Shown here piece by piece: positions 37,363-50,539 of a stretch of 64,000 nucleotides of DNA. The position numbers and the translations under genes were made by a program. A model generated the notes under the pieces. The model was not told the DNA's origin. It saw only the letters and a program-made list of their open reading frames with translations, and did not search any database. The stretch lies in NCBI GenBank assembly GCA_022495005.1, contig JAGYXB010001009.1, forward strand, positions 620,001 through 684,000, given 5' to 3'. Each line of letters starts with the position of its first letter. Within the stretch, counting starts at the first letter, position 1. This DNA is from Rhyacophila brunnea. Its lineage: Eukaryota > Arthropoda > Insecta > Trichoptera > Rhyacophilidae.

Positions 37363-39160
37363 TATTATTACCATTTGAACATTATATACTCGTACCTACG
37401 TAATATAATAATTATAGTAAAGAGAAAATTAATAAAACAACAAACTATTTATTTTATAGTTTTAAGTAAATTATAAAGGATTTATAAACGCTCATCATTT
37501 GTAAGTCCTCGATGCACCGATACTATTCTCATGACTTACCTACATAATCTAAAGGGTCATTCGTTTTCGTCGTGTGCCAGTGCCATCTTCATTGACATAG
37601 TTGTCTACGTACTTGATGAAGTAGAAAAGGAAAACAATATTGAAACGTCACAATTTTTCAAAGATGAAATGAGATAGTTGCCGAGCCAATATTCGTATAC
37701 GAGATTTGTATACAATAAATAGTGAATATTTTATATAGTCACGGATGAATGAAAGTCATAATTTATTGAAACTCTATGAATACAGCGTTGATTGTTAAAC
37801 AAATAAATAATTTTCTTTTTAATCGATTAAAGAAACAAAAAAGGTTTAATTTATTATTTATTGGTAAGTTTGTACTAACTCTGTCGATACCAGAATATTT
37901 ACATATTTTTTATTCTTTAGTAGTGGGCATTATTTCAGTATTAATAGATAATTGTTATTTTAAAGCCTTTCAACGAATTTAGTATGAGACATTTTGCGCG
38001 TTAGTGATCCATGTCAGATGCTACGTCTTGCCCAGCGGTGATTCGGATACTTTCTGCGCCATAAAAGTAAAAAAGAATTTTTATGATTAGTGTATGTATC
38101 GCAGATAAATATTTTATTCTCAAACAATACGCAGAAGTTACTAATTTCGACTTTCATATAGTATATTCATTTCACACTTTATAATATTGCAATTTTTAAT
38201 TACAAACTTTATACGCGGCATTGTTTTATTAACATGGCAAACCTTTTGTTATATTTTATGTAATTTATATCTTATTATTTAGAACACATAATTATGAAAT
38301 CAACTATATAGGATAATATAGCAATAAAATAATACAACAAATCAAAAATGATTAATAGTGTAATATAAATTAGAAATATACAATAATATTTCTGTAGAAC
38401 TTTAAATTTCGTAGATGTCCTCAATATTGAAAATATTTCCTAAAGCTCCTTGAATAGGTACCTTAAGTTTACCAAAAATAGCAACTACATTAGCTCTTTG
38501 GATTTCTATGCTTATTTGCTGTCTTAAGTTCTCAGTTGAGCAGCTCTTACTATTAAATTATTGATTAAATGTCTTCATTATCTTACAGTTTACTGTGTAC
38601 TTTAAACATATTAAGACGCAAACAAAAATAAAGTTGTATTAATAAAAGTTTTATCAAGTAAATATCACGCTGCAATTAAAACGTAAGATAAACTTTCCTA
38701 TCTATTTATGGTTGTGGACTGGTTACCTATAAAGTGCATAGCATTCAAAGTTTAACATTAATACAATTAGATACTGCAATATTATGTATGGGTGTATATA
38801 TCGCGAATCACGAATAGAAAAACAACTCAAAAAACTTTGTTCCAAGATAATGGCGTTTGAATTTTTTTGAGAATTCTCATTTTAATTTTAAATCCTTGAT
38901 TTTGAAGAAAATTTGACTTTTTTAAATTTAGTTTAGTCGAATTCAGCAATGCTCAATGAAATTGTACAGTTTAATAAGGAATTAACCCAGAAGTTGCAAT
39001 ATATAACTGAGTTAATAATCTCAGAAAAGGTTTTTAGATTTTATAACGTATTGAAGAAATTGTTTACTATTTTTCTTTGCTGAATTGAAAATAAAAGACC
39101 TTTCTATATCGAATAGCATTATTAACTTACTCAAATTTTGGTAAGTGGTTGTATGCACAC
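37363..39160. other. AT-rich stretch without a gene
   Basis: No domain-bearing ORF (37776-37982 is AT-rich translation) and no recognised repeat. Confidence 0.5.
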
Positions 39161-39385
39161 CCGCAAAGATTTCTGAATTAGAAAAATCATCATCATCTTC
39201 TTCTTATTCATTATATTTTCTTTTATTAGTATGGTTCCTATACCATTCATCTGATTGCGACGAAATTTTCTTAAGTTATTGTACGCACACCCGCAAAGGT
39301 TTCTAAATTAGAAAAACTATCTTCTTCTTCATTATATCTTCTTTTATTCGTATGGTTCCTATACGACTCATCCGAAACCTTGAAA
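39161..39385 (-). repeat. Inverted fragment of the GAA-rich tandem repeat family
   Basis: Two units in reverse orientation contain GCACACCCGCAAAG(A/G)TTTCT, TTCTTCTT runs and TATGGTTCCTATAC(C/G)A. These are the reverse complement of the monomers at 41100-42290, so the family occurs in both orientations 2 kb apart. Confidence 0.8.
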
Positions 39386-39954
39386 TTTTGAGTAGTTGTT
39401 TCCTTATTGAAATGGAGTATCGATATATTATATATCTCGGGTCCCATTGGGTCTTTGCTTTAGATGACTAACGTTGATTAAACAACATGTGACTTTTCCT
39501 GATGCGACATCGAATTAACACCGATGGTTTCATAGACAGCATATTTATATATTTTCCCTTTTTTATTTAGTTGGACTGAATTTCATATTTTTTTTCAAAA
39601 TACATTGATCATAATATTACGAGTTATTACAATATAATATCATGTTGTTATAACACATCTGAACATATATAATGTATTATGTACATTTTTGGTAGAGATG
39701 TAGTAAGAGGTAGGTATTTTTTTTATTAATTAAATAGTCAAAAATCAATAATTTTAATGCGTCCATTAATATATAAACACTAAATATACATCTACGCTAT
39801 AGAGGTATGTGTATGATATCTACTACAATAATGTTTTTTTATTACACTATCACTACAAACTAAATAAAAAATAATTATTATCTATAATCTAATATGTAAA
39901 TTCCTCAAGCCTGGGAGTTTTGCCACTATTATTGGGCTTCACAGCCTGTTGCGG

Positions 39955-40040
39955 TGTTTAATAAAGGAAAATCGTTGTGTGTACTTATGTACGCGCGTTA
40001 GAAGTTATACTTATTTGGCATAACAAAACAAAATAAGTCG
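39955..40040. repeat. Dispersed repeat (inverted relative to 48725-48790)
   Basis: TGTGTACTTATGTACGCGCG and TTAGAAGTTATACTT are the reverse complement of AAGTATAACTTCTAACGCGC and GTACATGAGTACACAC at 48748-48783. The class is unknown. Confidence 0.65.
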
Positions 40041-40184
40041 TTACCTGAGTCTATTAACATTACAGTTGATTAGGTTGATGAAAACATACGCGATTCATCT
40101 GTGTCTCGTATAGCACATGATAATTGTAATTTAATTATTGTATTGGACCAAAACTTATCTTTGCCATACAGCGGTTATAATCGA

Positions 40185-40375
40185 TTCAGAAGTGCCCATG
40201 ATGAATTAAAAAAATAACAAAACAAAAAAATATTCAATGTTTATTAGGTAAGTAGGTACATAATACAATTATGATACACTTATTTTGATACAGTCTTCTA
40301 TTCGAGGTTCGGTAGTATTTCGGATATATTCGGAAGTGCCCATGATGAATTAATAAAAAATCAATTTTTAATATA
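40185..40375 (+). repeat. Short direct repeat pair
   Basis: AGAAGTGCCCATGATGAATT (about 40188-40207) recurs as GGAAGTGCCCATGATGAATT (about 40332-40351), each followed by A-rich sequence, about 144 bp apart. Confidence 0.7.
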
Positions 40376-40944
40376 TTTTTTGAATTATTTGCAAACTCAA
40401 CATTCATAAAAAAAATATCTATTGATATATAATTTTACTCACAAATAATACTTACATAAATAGAGCATCAAATCTTGATACACAATCTTTAAAATAAAAA
40501 ATAAATATACACTCCAATATAAATAAAGTTTTATGAATATAGATTAACAGTGTAGAATGTTAGTCTCCAGAAATTTGTTTATAAATATATAAGTATATTT
40601 ATTATAACACAATATTGGTTATGTTTACAATACGTGCTCTTTACTTGATTGTGTTGAAAGACTAACTAAATGACACTATGCGCATGTACCCTTAAGACCG
40701 AAATGAATATAATCAAAATAATAAATTATGTGTTACATTGGCGCACGCAACTTCATCACACGCCAAAAATACACTCTGATCTATTTTCCCAAACCCGCCA
40801 AAAATAAGTATAGCTTCAAAAATATATATAAAAAACAAACCGTTTTCTATTACCAAGAATAATACATCGAATTCATTAATTCAATTCAATGTTCACTATA
40901 ATAGAAAAAAAATATATAATAATAGAAGAAGAATATTTATTTAA

Positions 40945-42290
40945 TAACTAGCTAAAGTACCCGGCTTCGCACATGGTCGCTTCGTGGTTATATTTATCTT
41001 AGATATTTAAAAAATAATAAGAGGTAATTATTTTTTTAATATAAAATATCTGTGTAATACAATATGGCAATATGAAAATAATTCTAATAGGAATAAAGGT
41101 CAAACTAAAGACCACTAAATTAAAATCGAATCCAAAACATGCAAACGTTTAGAAACCTTCGCGAGCATGTCCTTAATAACTGGTCAAAATTTCATCGCAA
41201 TCGGATGAATGGTATAAGAACGCATACGAATAGAAGAAGATAGAATAGAAGAAAAAGAAGAAGAAAAAGAAGAAGAAAATGGTTGTATCAATTCAAAAAC
41301 CTTTGCGGGCGTGAGCACAACACTTGATCAAAATTTCATTGTAATCGGATGAATGGTATAGGAACGCATACAAATAAAAGAAGAAGATGATGGTTGTACT
41401 AATTCAGAAACCTTTGCGAGCATGCGCACAACAACTGGTCAAAAGTTTCATCGCAATCGTATGAATGGTATAGGAACGCATACGAATAGAAGAAGAAGAT
41501 TATTTTCTAATTCAGAAATCCTCGTGGGCATGCGCACGACAACTCACCAAAGTTTCATTGCGAATAGAAGAAGATAAAATAGAAGAAGAACAACAAGAAG
41601 AAGAAGATGGTTGTACTAATACAGAAACCTTCGCGGGTGTTGGCACAATTACTGACGAAAGTTTTATTGCAATCGGATGAATGGAATAGAAACGCATACG
41701 AATAGAAGAAAAAGAAGATGGTTGTACTAATTCAGAAACCTTTGCGGGTGTTACCTTAACAACTGACGAAGGTTTCATCGCAATCGGATGAATGGTATAG
41801 AAACCATACGAATAAAAGAAGATATAATAAAGAAGAAGAAGAAGATGGTTGTACTAATTCAGAAACCTTCGCGGGTGTTAGCACAACCACTAACGAAAGT
41901 TTCATCGCAATCGGATGAATGGTATATGGACCATACGAATAAAAGAAGATAGAATGAAGAAGATGAAGAAGAAGAAAATGGTTGTACTAATTCAGAAAAG
42001 AAGATATAATGAAGAAGAATAAGAAGATGGTTTTTCTAATTTAGAAACCTTTGCGGGTGTGCGTACAATAACTGATGAAAATTTCATCGCAATCGGATGA
42101 ATGGTATAGGAACTCATACGGGACAGACAGACAGACATTCATTTTTCTATATAATATATAGCCTATACACTTCACGCAAGTGCAAGCAATAAGTTGACAA
42201 AGTTTTATCGCAATCGGATGAACGGTATGGCAGCGCATAAAATACGAACAAACAACAAACAAACAAATATTGATTTTTATATTATAGATA
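40945..42290 (+). repeat. Tandem array in an interspersed element, GAA-rich monomers of ~105-180 bp
   Basis: The element opens with TAACTAGCTAAAGTACCCGG then CTTCGCAC, a start common to interspersed repeats of many insects. From about 41100, at least eight units carry TTTCATCGCAATCGGATGAA then TGGTATA, CGCATACGAATAGAAGAAG and GGTTGTACTAATTCAGAAAC. The key motif starts near 41190, 41335, 41446, 41661, 41772, 41900, 42078 and 42204. Unit length varies mainly through the (GAA/AAG)n run. One unit at about 41555 is truncated. A GACAGACAGACATTCATTTT tail appears at 42123, before the last unit. The minus-strand ORFs at 41512-41778 and 42041-42262 are artefacts of the repeat. Confidence 0.85.
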
Positions 42291-43190
42291 TAATGTTACA
42301 GTTATATTTTACTCGGCAAAACACCGTTTGTAGGTACTTGACTCATAAGCTTTAAATCCCTTTGTATTTATGGACGCATTGGTATGGCAACTGGGAAGCA
42401 TTTGAAGATGAATCTCGGTCCATTGTTCGCATAATGATAATTAATTCCCACGAATGTGAACTTCATATGTCATAAAATTTAATGCTTAAATGGACTACTT
42501 CCATGATTTGCGCAAGCTAACCTAGTGACACTTATTTAAGTATATACGACAAACAAATGAATTTTATTTTATTGGTTATTAAATACTTTGAAAAATTAAT
42601 TCTCCCATAAAAAGCAATTTAGACATTGAAATTGAAATAAAATGTCACTATTTTGTAGCGCTATAAAAGAAATTAATTAGGCGCTTCAATGACTTGATCA
42701 ACTTTGTCTCATGGTTGAATAATTTTAAGTAGATACAATGTTTACAGTTGTGTGTTATTTTTGGTGATTGGTTGAAATTTTAATGAATTTTTGTTTACTT
42801 ATATTCACCGTAAATTAAAATTGAAACAGTAAAATGATAAAATTATGGCTGATCTAATAATCGGATGTGACTTTTATTCGTATGCTGTATGGTAAAACAA
42901 ATTTAGTGTTAGATAATCTCGCTAGATAAAATCAAGATAATATACCCCATGATTATACGAAACACAATCGAAAGTGGTAAACATAATCGAATTTATCAAT
43001 TTGAAATAAGTAATAGCTTAAAATAATATTTTTTAAAATTAAAAATATACAATAAAATTACATACGAGTAGCACTTTATTTTACCAACAATGAATAAAAG
43101 TTCATCAAATAAAAAGTATAAAAAAACATTATAATATTATATGGATCTTGGTAACCTTAAAAGATTTATTTACAATACTGTATTACAATA
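42291..43190. other. AT-rich sequence without a gene
   Basis: No supported feature. Confidence 0.5.
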
Positions 43191-43214
43191 AATAGATATT
43201 AACCATATGCTCAA

Positions 43215-43345
43215 GCTGTTGAGTCTATACTGAAGACAATGTCAGAATTTTTATTCAGACCTGGGGCTCGAATCTTGGATCTACGAGTTCATACGCATAC
43301 AATATGCTACCACTCGTATGTTGTGAGCGCTATAAAATCTCCACA
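43215..43345 (-). repeat. SINE-like repeat, tRNA-like head on the minus strand
   Basis: Read on the minus strand, CGAGTGGTAGCATATTGTAT, then AGATCCAAGATTCGAGCCCC, looks like a tRNA-type A and B box. It continues into GTCTGAATAAAAATTCTGAC. The SINE call is by layout only. Confidence 0.5.
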
Positions 43346-43544
43346 AATCCCTTATAGAGTACTTAATGATATAATATTATATATATCAGAATACTTAACC
43401 TTGATAAAAAAAATTAGAATGCTGTATACATTTTAATAGAAAATATTGAGAAGGATCTTTGGAATCAGATACAGTAAATGTGGTACATAGAGAGTAAGGT
43501 ACATCCACAAGCAGTAGGCATTGTATATGTACAGTGCACCCACA

Positions 43545-44035
43545 CTCATTACCAGAACTGGAAATGAAACCGGAACCAAACCCTGAGAAATGTTATTTTA
43601 TTTCGAAACTGGAACCTTCGAATTAAAATCTTGAGAACCCGAAATAGAACCCCGTAAATATATCAAGATTATAAGAGCTACGTAGTTTTTTTTAAATAAA
43701 TTTATGTGTGATTTTTATTTTATAATATTTGAGACAAAAAATATTCACAATAAAAATTGAAGCCTTTATATTTTGGTACTAATATAAGTTTTTTACCAAT
43801 CCTGAACCTGTAATTGGACATAGTTATGCAGGAAGTAGCCAGTCCACAAAAAATAAAAAAAATTGGGGATAAATAATATAATATTATATATGCTTACTTT
43901 GGCAATTATATTTCGATAAAATATATTTTCTATGTAGATGTAATATACCAGTTTTTTTAGTTTTACCTAATAATTACACCTAATAAGTATGTTTAAAAGA
44001 ATTGAAACCAAACCCAAACCTGACCGTGAGGGTAC
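43545..44035. mobile_element. Possible hAT-like MITE ('gaaaccggaacc')
   Basis: The left part has CCAGAACTGGAAATGAAACC and repeated GAACC words. The right part has GAAACCAAACCCAAACCTGA then CCGTGAGGGTACC. Repeated (A)ACC(A/G)AAC words at both ends are typical of some small elements, but no clean inverted termini or duplication were found. Confidence 0.3.
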
Positions 44036-45900
44036 CAGCAGCTTGAAAACTGTACTGATTATGTCAGCAAGACATATTATTTTAAGGTTCCATTTTAATA
44101 TATTGAAAAGGATAACAATAAATGGGAGATCTATTCTTGGATTGTGCAGAAAAACTGTAATAAAAGTGTAATAAGGAATATTATTATGGTTCCGTTATAT
44201 ATTGAAGGACTTATAATCAAATAGATTTTTATTAATATTTAAATTATGGAAGTCCTCATTCCCACTTAAATTATAAATCTGTACAAAAATTGTAATATCG
44301 TTTATTATATTCGACCAGGAACTTAGTTTAAATAAGTGTACTCGTTCTCATGCATAAGTGATTCAATTTAAATTTAAAGTATGTATCTCTTCTTACCTCA
44401 ATAATGCAGATGGCACCGATAAAACATTGCAACCATGTTATGCTATGTCAATCAAATCAATGATAAATTATGGCGGTACTTGCTTGGAAAAAGTGTTCGT
44501 TTTTTTACCACAAACCACAAGATTGATGAGATATTTCGTTAATATATTATTAATTTGCAAGAGCTTCAGCCTCGTGTTTTCAATACCAACTTTATAATAG
44601 TATAATCGAAATATTGAACGAGAGTTGTGTACGCTTTTATTAAATTTCATCTTAACTTTCCCATTTATTTGAAGAGAACTTTTTTATTTCTTTTACTTTC
44701 ACGATCAGTTTGATTTCCATCGGCTTATATTTTAATCTAATTTTTTTTGATCACTCACCTAGTATAATGAAATAGATATTTTATTATTTATAATAAATAT
44801 TTATTAATATAGTTAATAGATCTCTATCTTGTTTATGAAATCAATGGAAATTTATTGTTCATTTTGTATAAAATGAGTTAGAATTATTAGCTATATTAAA
44901 ATATTTTCTAAGAAAACACATTTTGAAATAGTCTAGACTCTAGACAAATAATAAAATGCATGCTAAAATTATACTTCCCGAGGCTACTATGCCGCACTGT
45001 TGATTGGTATGTCTAGGGCTGTCAAAAAATTATCGATATTTTTGACAGATACTTTAGAATTGGTACTTTTCTTCCGATACAATACCAGAATAAATATTTT
45101 TTTATCAGTATCGAATGATTTGATACTTTTTACATACTTAGAATATTTAAATGCTAGCTAACCCTTCACTGCATGTTTTCTCTTGAAAAATATTTTGTTT
45201 CTTGGTGTCAAAATGCCTTGTGAATTTATGGCTATATCTAAATTGTTTCAAATATTGCAAATGTGCGACAATATGCAGTGAAGGGCTAATATCCCAGAAT
45301 TTGAGAAGAAGCATTTTTTCAAAATTTCGAGAATTCTCATTTTTCGAGAATTACAGAATTTTGCATTGGGAAAATATAACAAGGGGAACGTAAAAAGCAA
45401 ACTCGACCACAATTTGAAATTAAAAAATTGCAAAGAAGCTTTCAATTTGGATTTTGAACGGAATTACCCAAATTTCCTATTGAAAAAAATATTTAATTGT
45501 CGGCCGAAAATCAATAAATCACATAAGAATTATCTTAGTAATATTGGCTCGAAAAAATATTCTGTATTTAAAAAAAACCGTTGTCAAACCTAATCATGGA
45601 ATCCCACGGCTGCAGAACAATTATTAGAAATTACTTTAATACCTATATATTATAAACAAAATACCTAGTTAAGATATAATCAATATAGGTACTTAATATT
45701 TTTGCCTATTATGAATAGTCTTATTGTGCAGTTTTATTGTTCATTTATTAGGTATCATTTATCGCGTATAATGTCTTGAGGGGACATAATCTTTATAGCA
45801 AGTTTTTTTTTATATTCTACTGTATCTCAAACAATGAGTTATTTAAAATGTAGATCATGTTGTATCAGCTACATTGTAAAAAGACGATGTAAATAGTATA
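44036..45900. other. AT-rich sequence without a gene
   Basis: A TATCGATA-rich patch at 45013-45130 (AGGGCTGTCAAAAAATTATC, then repeated GATAC words) resembles one end of a small hAT-type element, but its partner end was not found. ORFs here carry no domains. Confidence 0.4.
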
Positions 45901-46053
45901 TGTTGGAGGAAACCGAGCTGTGAGATGCGCGCAGGTAGAGGTTATGACACATTGAACCGGATCATTGTGAGTTGGCGAGTCGCGATAGAACGTAAGTGTA
46001 AACAATAAAATACCTTCGCAAAGTCAGGTATGTTATTCGAGTCATCATCCAGC
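45901..46053. mobile_element. Candidate solo LTR
   Basis: A GC-richer 153-bp block starting TGTTGGAGGAAACCGAGC is flanked by GTATA on both sides (45896-45900 and 46054-46058), fitting a 5-bp duplication. It contains AATAAA near 46001. TGTTGG is a common LTR start. The right end CCAGC is not the expected CA, so the call is tentative. Confidence 0.5.
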
Positions 46054-46058
46054 GTATA

Positions 46059-47660
46059 AATTACAGGTATTGTTATCAAGTGAATGTGCTTGATTAAGTT
46101 TCTTATTTGACAGTAGGCTCGTATTGCGATTTACACATTCTCCACTAATCTTTTTGTACCTATACATTTATAGTCTCAATGTTTTCAAAATGTTCTATTA
46201 ATCAAATTAGCAATGACTATTTACGATTGTTTACTTATGTTAATCCCAATTTATTCTTCTGCTAAAAATTGAGTAATGAATCTCACGCTCAATACAGATT
46301 TATTAAATTTGAAATCGGCATATTTCATGTAAAATCAATCGTTTCCATAGAAATTATAAGTACGCTTTCACTTAGTTTTTTTCTTTATTACAATCATCTT
46401 TATTTTAATATGTTAAGTATCTAACTAGAAAGTGAAGTGATGAAAACTTTATTAATATCATATTAATAAAGCTGTCTTTTTACTAAAATATTCGTAGATA
46501 TATGTTTAATACATATTTAAAATTAGATATAACTTAAGCTCAAAAGTTCATTTATATGCATTTACATGCTATAATATGTAGTTATCATTGCGATCGAATA
46601 AAATTCATAATTGATTTGAAATTATTACAAAAGGTGATATAAAAACAACAATAATATTAGATGGTTAGCTGTCCATAACAAATGTTTGTTTATTTTATTT
46701 TTGTTTAAGTACATATTATAATATAACATTTTTAATATAAAATAAATTGGTAGAACGGTCATGGAATGGACCAGGTGCAGAAATGTCACTGACTTAATTA
46801 ACATAAGCATCGCCGTAAATTAATAATGGAAGACTTGCTCATCGAATGTGGCATCTATTAACTATATGAAGTACCTATGTCGAATATGTAAATACCTACT
46901 ATATTTTCTCAAATTATGTTTATGTACAACACACTTGACTATTTTGACAACTTTACTGTCACTTGCATTTCTCAACTCTACCACTAGTAGTGTAACTACT
47001 CACAAATATACAATGTAAAAGTTGAGTACATACTACCTTGTTCTTAATGTTATTTCTTACGTACTAGAATTATTATGCATTGGTATTTTAATGTATTTTT
47101 AAAATGAATCAGAGAAGCATTACGAATATATGATTGAATTTATTTATCCCATATAAATATATTAGATGTAGGGAATTTTCACATTTTTCACACAATTTTG
47201 GAGGATTTTTTTATATAAAATGATAAACTCATCAAATAGTTATTTTATAACATAAAAATACCAAGTAGTAATATTGAATTACACATTTTCATGCTATAAA
47301 ACTAATTGCCGATCCAGTTTGTGAAACATAAAAAAGATATAAAATTTCGTTCCCTACATAAAATGAACTATAAAAGAAAGCACATATTTTATAACAAAAT
47401 AATAACAAAGAAGTAAATAGAATAATAGTTTGGCTTTATTTATCAATATTAACAATGCCTAATATAATGCTGTTTTTTATATTTGCCATTTGATCAGCGT
47501 TCCATGATGTGCGTTGATTTCCATGATAATTAATTATGTTTTTAGCAAAAAGGATATTTAAATATGCTAGTATGATTGCTTAGATATTATAGTATAAGTT
47601 AAAAAGTAGTTAGACTAAATTAATTAAACTTACATAAACTACATTTCCGGTACCTACTTA
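46059..47660. other. AT-rich sequence without a gene
   Basis: No supported feature. The ORF at 46625-46810 has no domain. Confidence 0.5.
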
Positions 47661-48190
47661 CAGTGGAACTCCGATCTATCGTTCACGCATAAATCGTTTT
47701 CCCGCACAAATCGCTCATTTTTGAAAGTCCCGCCAAACATCCATAGGAACAATGTTAAATAATCCCGCATTAACCGTTCCCCAATGTATTGTTTTCCTCG
47801 ATCTATCGTCTAAATATTATGGTTCTGTCACAAATATTATCCCGATTGACCGTTATTGTTTTATATTTTTCATTTCGCTTTCGTAGAATTATTGTTTATG
47901 ATACATACATACAGACCTTTCGGTCGCGTCGCTTTGTTTGCACAGGTCAGTCGGCGCTCAGGCTTGCCTTGCATCTCGTATCATGAATTTTTATAATTCA
48001 CAACTAATCGGGGCCCCCATGAAGAAAACTAGAACTCCAGCAACCTCAACAACAGAAACTCTAGAACGAGCTTTTTTTTTAAATTATATATCCCGAATTT
48101 ATCGTTTCCCGCTATTATCGTTGTTTTTTTCAGGCTTCCTTGAAAACCGTGGAATTGGGGACTATAATAAATTTTATCTCGAAAATTTTG
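47661..48190 (+). mobile_element. Pogo/Tigger-like DNA transposon, 5' end
   Basis: CAGTGGAACTCCGATCTATC then GTTCACGCATAAATCG directly follows a TA (47659-47660), as expected for pogo-type termini. Repeated near-motifs (AAATCGTTTTCCCGC, TTTATCGTTTCCCGC) occur inside. A short ORF at 47938-48198 has PMKKTRTPATSTTETLE but no recognisable CENP-B or DDE domain. The right terminus is not found, so the element is probably truncated and non-autonomous. Confidence 0.55.
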
Positions 48191-48249
48191 ATTTGTAAAT
48201 AATATATAACAAGGCATTTTTGCAAAAAATAACACACCGATGTTCACAC

Positions 48250-48365
48250 TCCTAGATCGAATTAGTGTTTATCTCATTGGTTTGAAAATAATTGAAACAA
48301 ATTAGAATATTTCTTTATTCTGTGTGTCTATATGTATTTTTGAAGACACACTTCTTTTGGGGTGT
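48250..48365. repeat. Dispersed repeat, copy 2
   Basis: It matches 9655-9770 in order and words (TTTATCTCATTGGTTTGAAA, ATTTCTTTATTCTGTGTGTC). Confidence 0.5.
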
Positions 48366-48724
48366 TTGGTAGATAGTGAAATTGAGAGATGCGCGCGCAC
48401 ACCGTTACGAAAGTGTGCGACAGTATGAAGTTAGCTGCGAATCACTCAGCTGTTATATACAAACGCAAGTTTGATAGTAGAATTTTATAGTTCCGATGCC
48501 TAGGCAACGAATTCAATATTGTAGACTATTTACAATTCCTTACATAAACAAACTATTAAACATCAGAGTGACAGTTGTTACTTTAAAAATAAAAACAACG
48601 AAAAATTATTATATAATTTAGTAATATAAGTTAAAGTGTACAGAAATAAACCAACGGCGTTCCAATAAGCGGCCCTTTTTCTTGAGTGTATAATTTAACA
48701 AAAATTTAGGTTATCACAAGATTT

Positions 48725-48790
48725 GTTTTTGTTTTGTTACGCCAAAGAAGTATAACTTCTAACGCGCGTACATGAGTACACACACTGATT
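48725..48790. repeat. Dispersed repeat (inverted relative to 39955-40040)
   Basis: GTTACGCCAAAGAAGTATAA then CTTCTAACGCGCGTACATGA is the reverse complement of sequence at 39980-40030. Confidence 0.65.
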
Positions 48791-49855
48791 TTTTTACATC
48801 CATGTTTCACCCAATCGAAGTTACAGTAACATTAGTAAAATATAAATTATTTCAATATTATGATTTATGACCATATTTGACTGGTACAAATCTTTTATGG
48901 ATAATAATGTTTATATTGTTGCCATGAAAATATTATTATTTGAAATAAAGATGGTTTATCTGTGTAATTTGAGGCTGTAAAGTCGGTAGCCGTCCATATT
49001 CATCCATTTTACAATAATGAAATATTTTCATTTTGCAAACATACTAACAAACGATTAGAAAAAGTAAATAGCTAAATATAATATACTTAACGTCGTTAAA
49101 TTTCATTAGAAAATATGTTTAAATTTAATCGTAAAATATTAAAAAATTGTCGACTAATGATTATAAGTTTTGTAATCAACCTTTGTTTAATTCTATTTAA
49201 CTGACAACTGGAGCTAAATTTGATTAGTTTATGAACATAATATATTCGATGCAAAAGTACTTATACTAATAGCCTCAATTCAAGTCATTGTAGGGTTTTA
49301 AATGACTCTGTTAAAATATAAATTATTAGTTCATTTATGTATCTTCAGTATTATTTTTATCATGAAATTAATAAGCAGTAGGTGTACCGTGTATTGTTAA
49401 ACCATATCACATTGATTTATTTCAAATCCTCTTTCCCTTAAATCACTGTCTTGTTTCTTCATTTTCATTTTTTTACACTCACTTGCTATGAACGCACTGA
49501 GCAGCATTCTTACCTGCTAATTACATCAAAATTATCTAATGAGACCATGCGTTACGGTTGATTATACCAACAATGCTCTGCGTGAGAATAGCTCGAACCG
49601 CTTCTTCTGTTAGAGGTCAAAAATTAAATAAGTATATCATAATCATCATTGTTGCTTAGCTATAAAAATAAGGTAATACTTAATATAAAAATTCACATGC
49701 CCTATAAATGGGTGATAAAAATATCCATGGCTTACTTAGTTAAAAAAGTACATATTGTTTATTAATTTTGAAACCCATTTTTTTTAAATAAATTTATTTA
49801 CCAAAATATATACATAAGTACGTACATATTATGTATATATAACTCCATCCTCATA
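48791..49855. other. AT-rich sequence without a gene
   Basis: No supported feature. Confidence 0.5.
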
Positions 49856-50084
49856 ATATCGAGGGTATACTGACAGAAAGCATTAAGTCATTAAAACAAG
49901 TTCTGAGATAATCGCATTAATAGCTTTTTTTTTTTTCAAAGCTTTCTCCCACGTAGAATGTTTTATGTTTTATATATTTTTTTTCTACATTATAAAGAAT
50001 AACCTTTTTGGCATACAAAACATAAGATTTAATGTTGATAAGTTGTATGGATATTTTTTTAAAAATGTAAATGTAATGTGACCG

Positions 50085-50106
50085 CTGACATAATGCATTA
50101 TGTCAG
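50085..50106. repeat. Perfect 22-bp palindrome of a subterminal motif
   Basis: The half-site CTGACATAATG is followed immediately by its exact reverse complement. Diverged copies occur at 49870-49890, 50148-50158, 52339-52360, about 52415-52440 and about 52580-52600 inside the same transposon. Clustered subterminal words like these are usual transposase-binding sites. Confidence 0.75.
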
Positions 50107-50539
50107 TAACTATTCGCTAACTTTGACATATTATTAGATAAATGACAATGCATTATTGTTATATTTTTTATGTTAATGATTAGATTGGTACATAATAATA
50201 CAAATAAAAATAATATTTTTAATGAAAATAACATTATTTATTTCAAATTAGAGAAATATAGAAAAAATACAATGAAAATAATAATAAATCACAATAATTT
50301 TTAAACAGATTTTTTTTAACGCTTTCGCTGCTGAATAGATAATGAGATTTTAATTGCCCCCTTTAAAATGCACATTAATTACATCGATCGGCCGCCTGGT
50401 CATTATGCACCGTGTGCGTCTTCCGCGTCCAAAGTATTAATTAAATTATTTACCGTAAACTACAATAACATTTCTCTGAAGGGTATGCAGATTGGATAGT
50501 ATGCTACATGTTACGACTAGCCTTAATTCTGATTGACAT

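Noticed and set aside
41512..42262. Ser/Val-rich ORFs on the minus strand
   Set aside because: They are translations of tandem repeat units.
40945..42290. CRISPR-like array
   Set aside because: Units are long, variable and GAA-rich without unique spacers, and the genome is eukaryotic.
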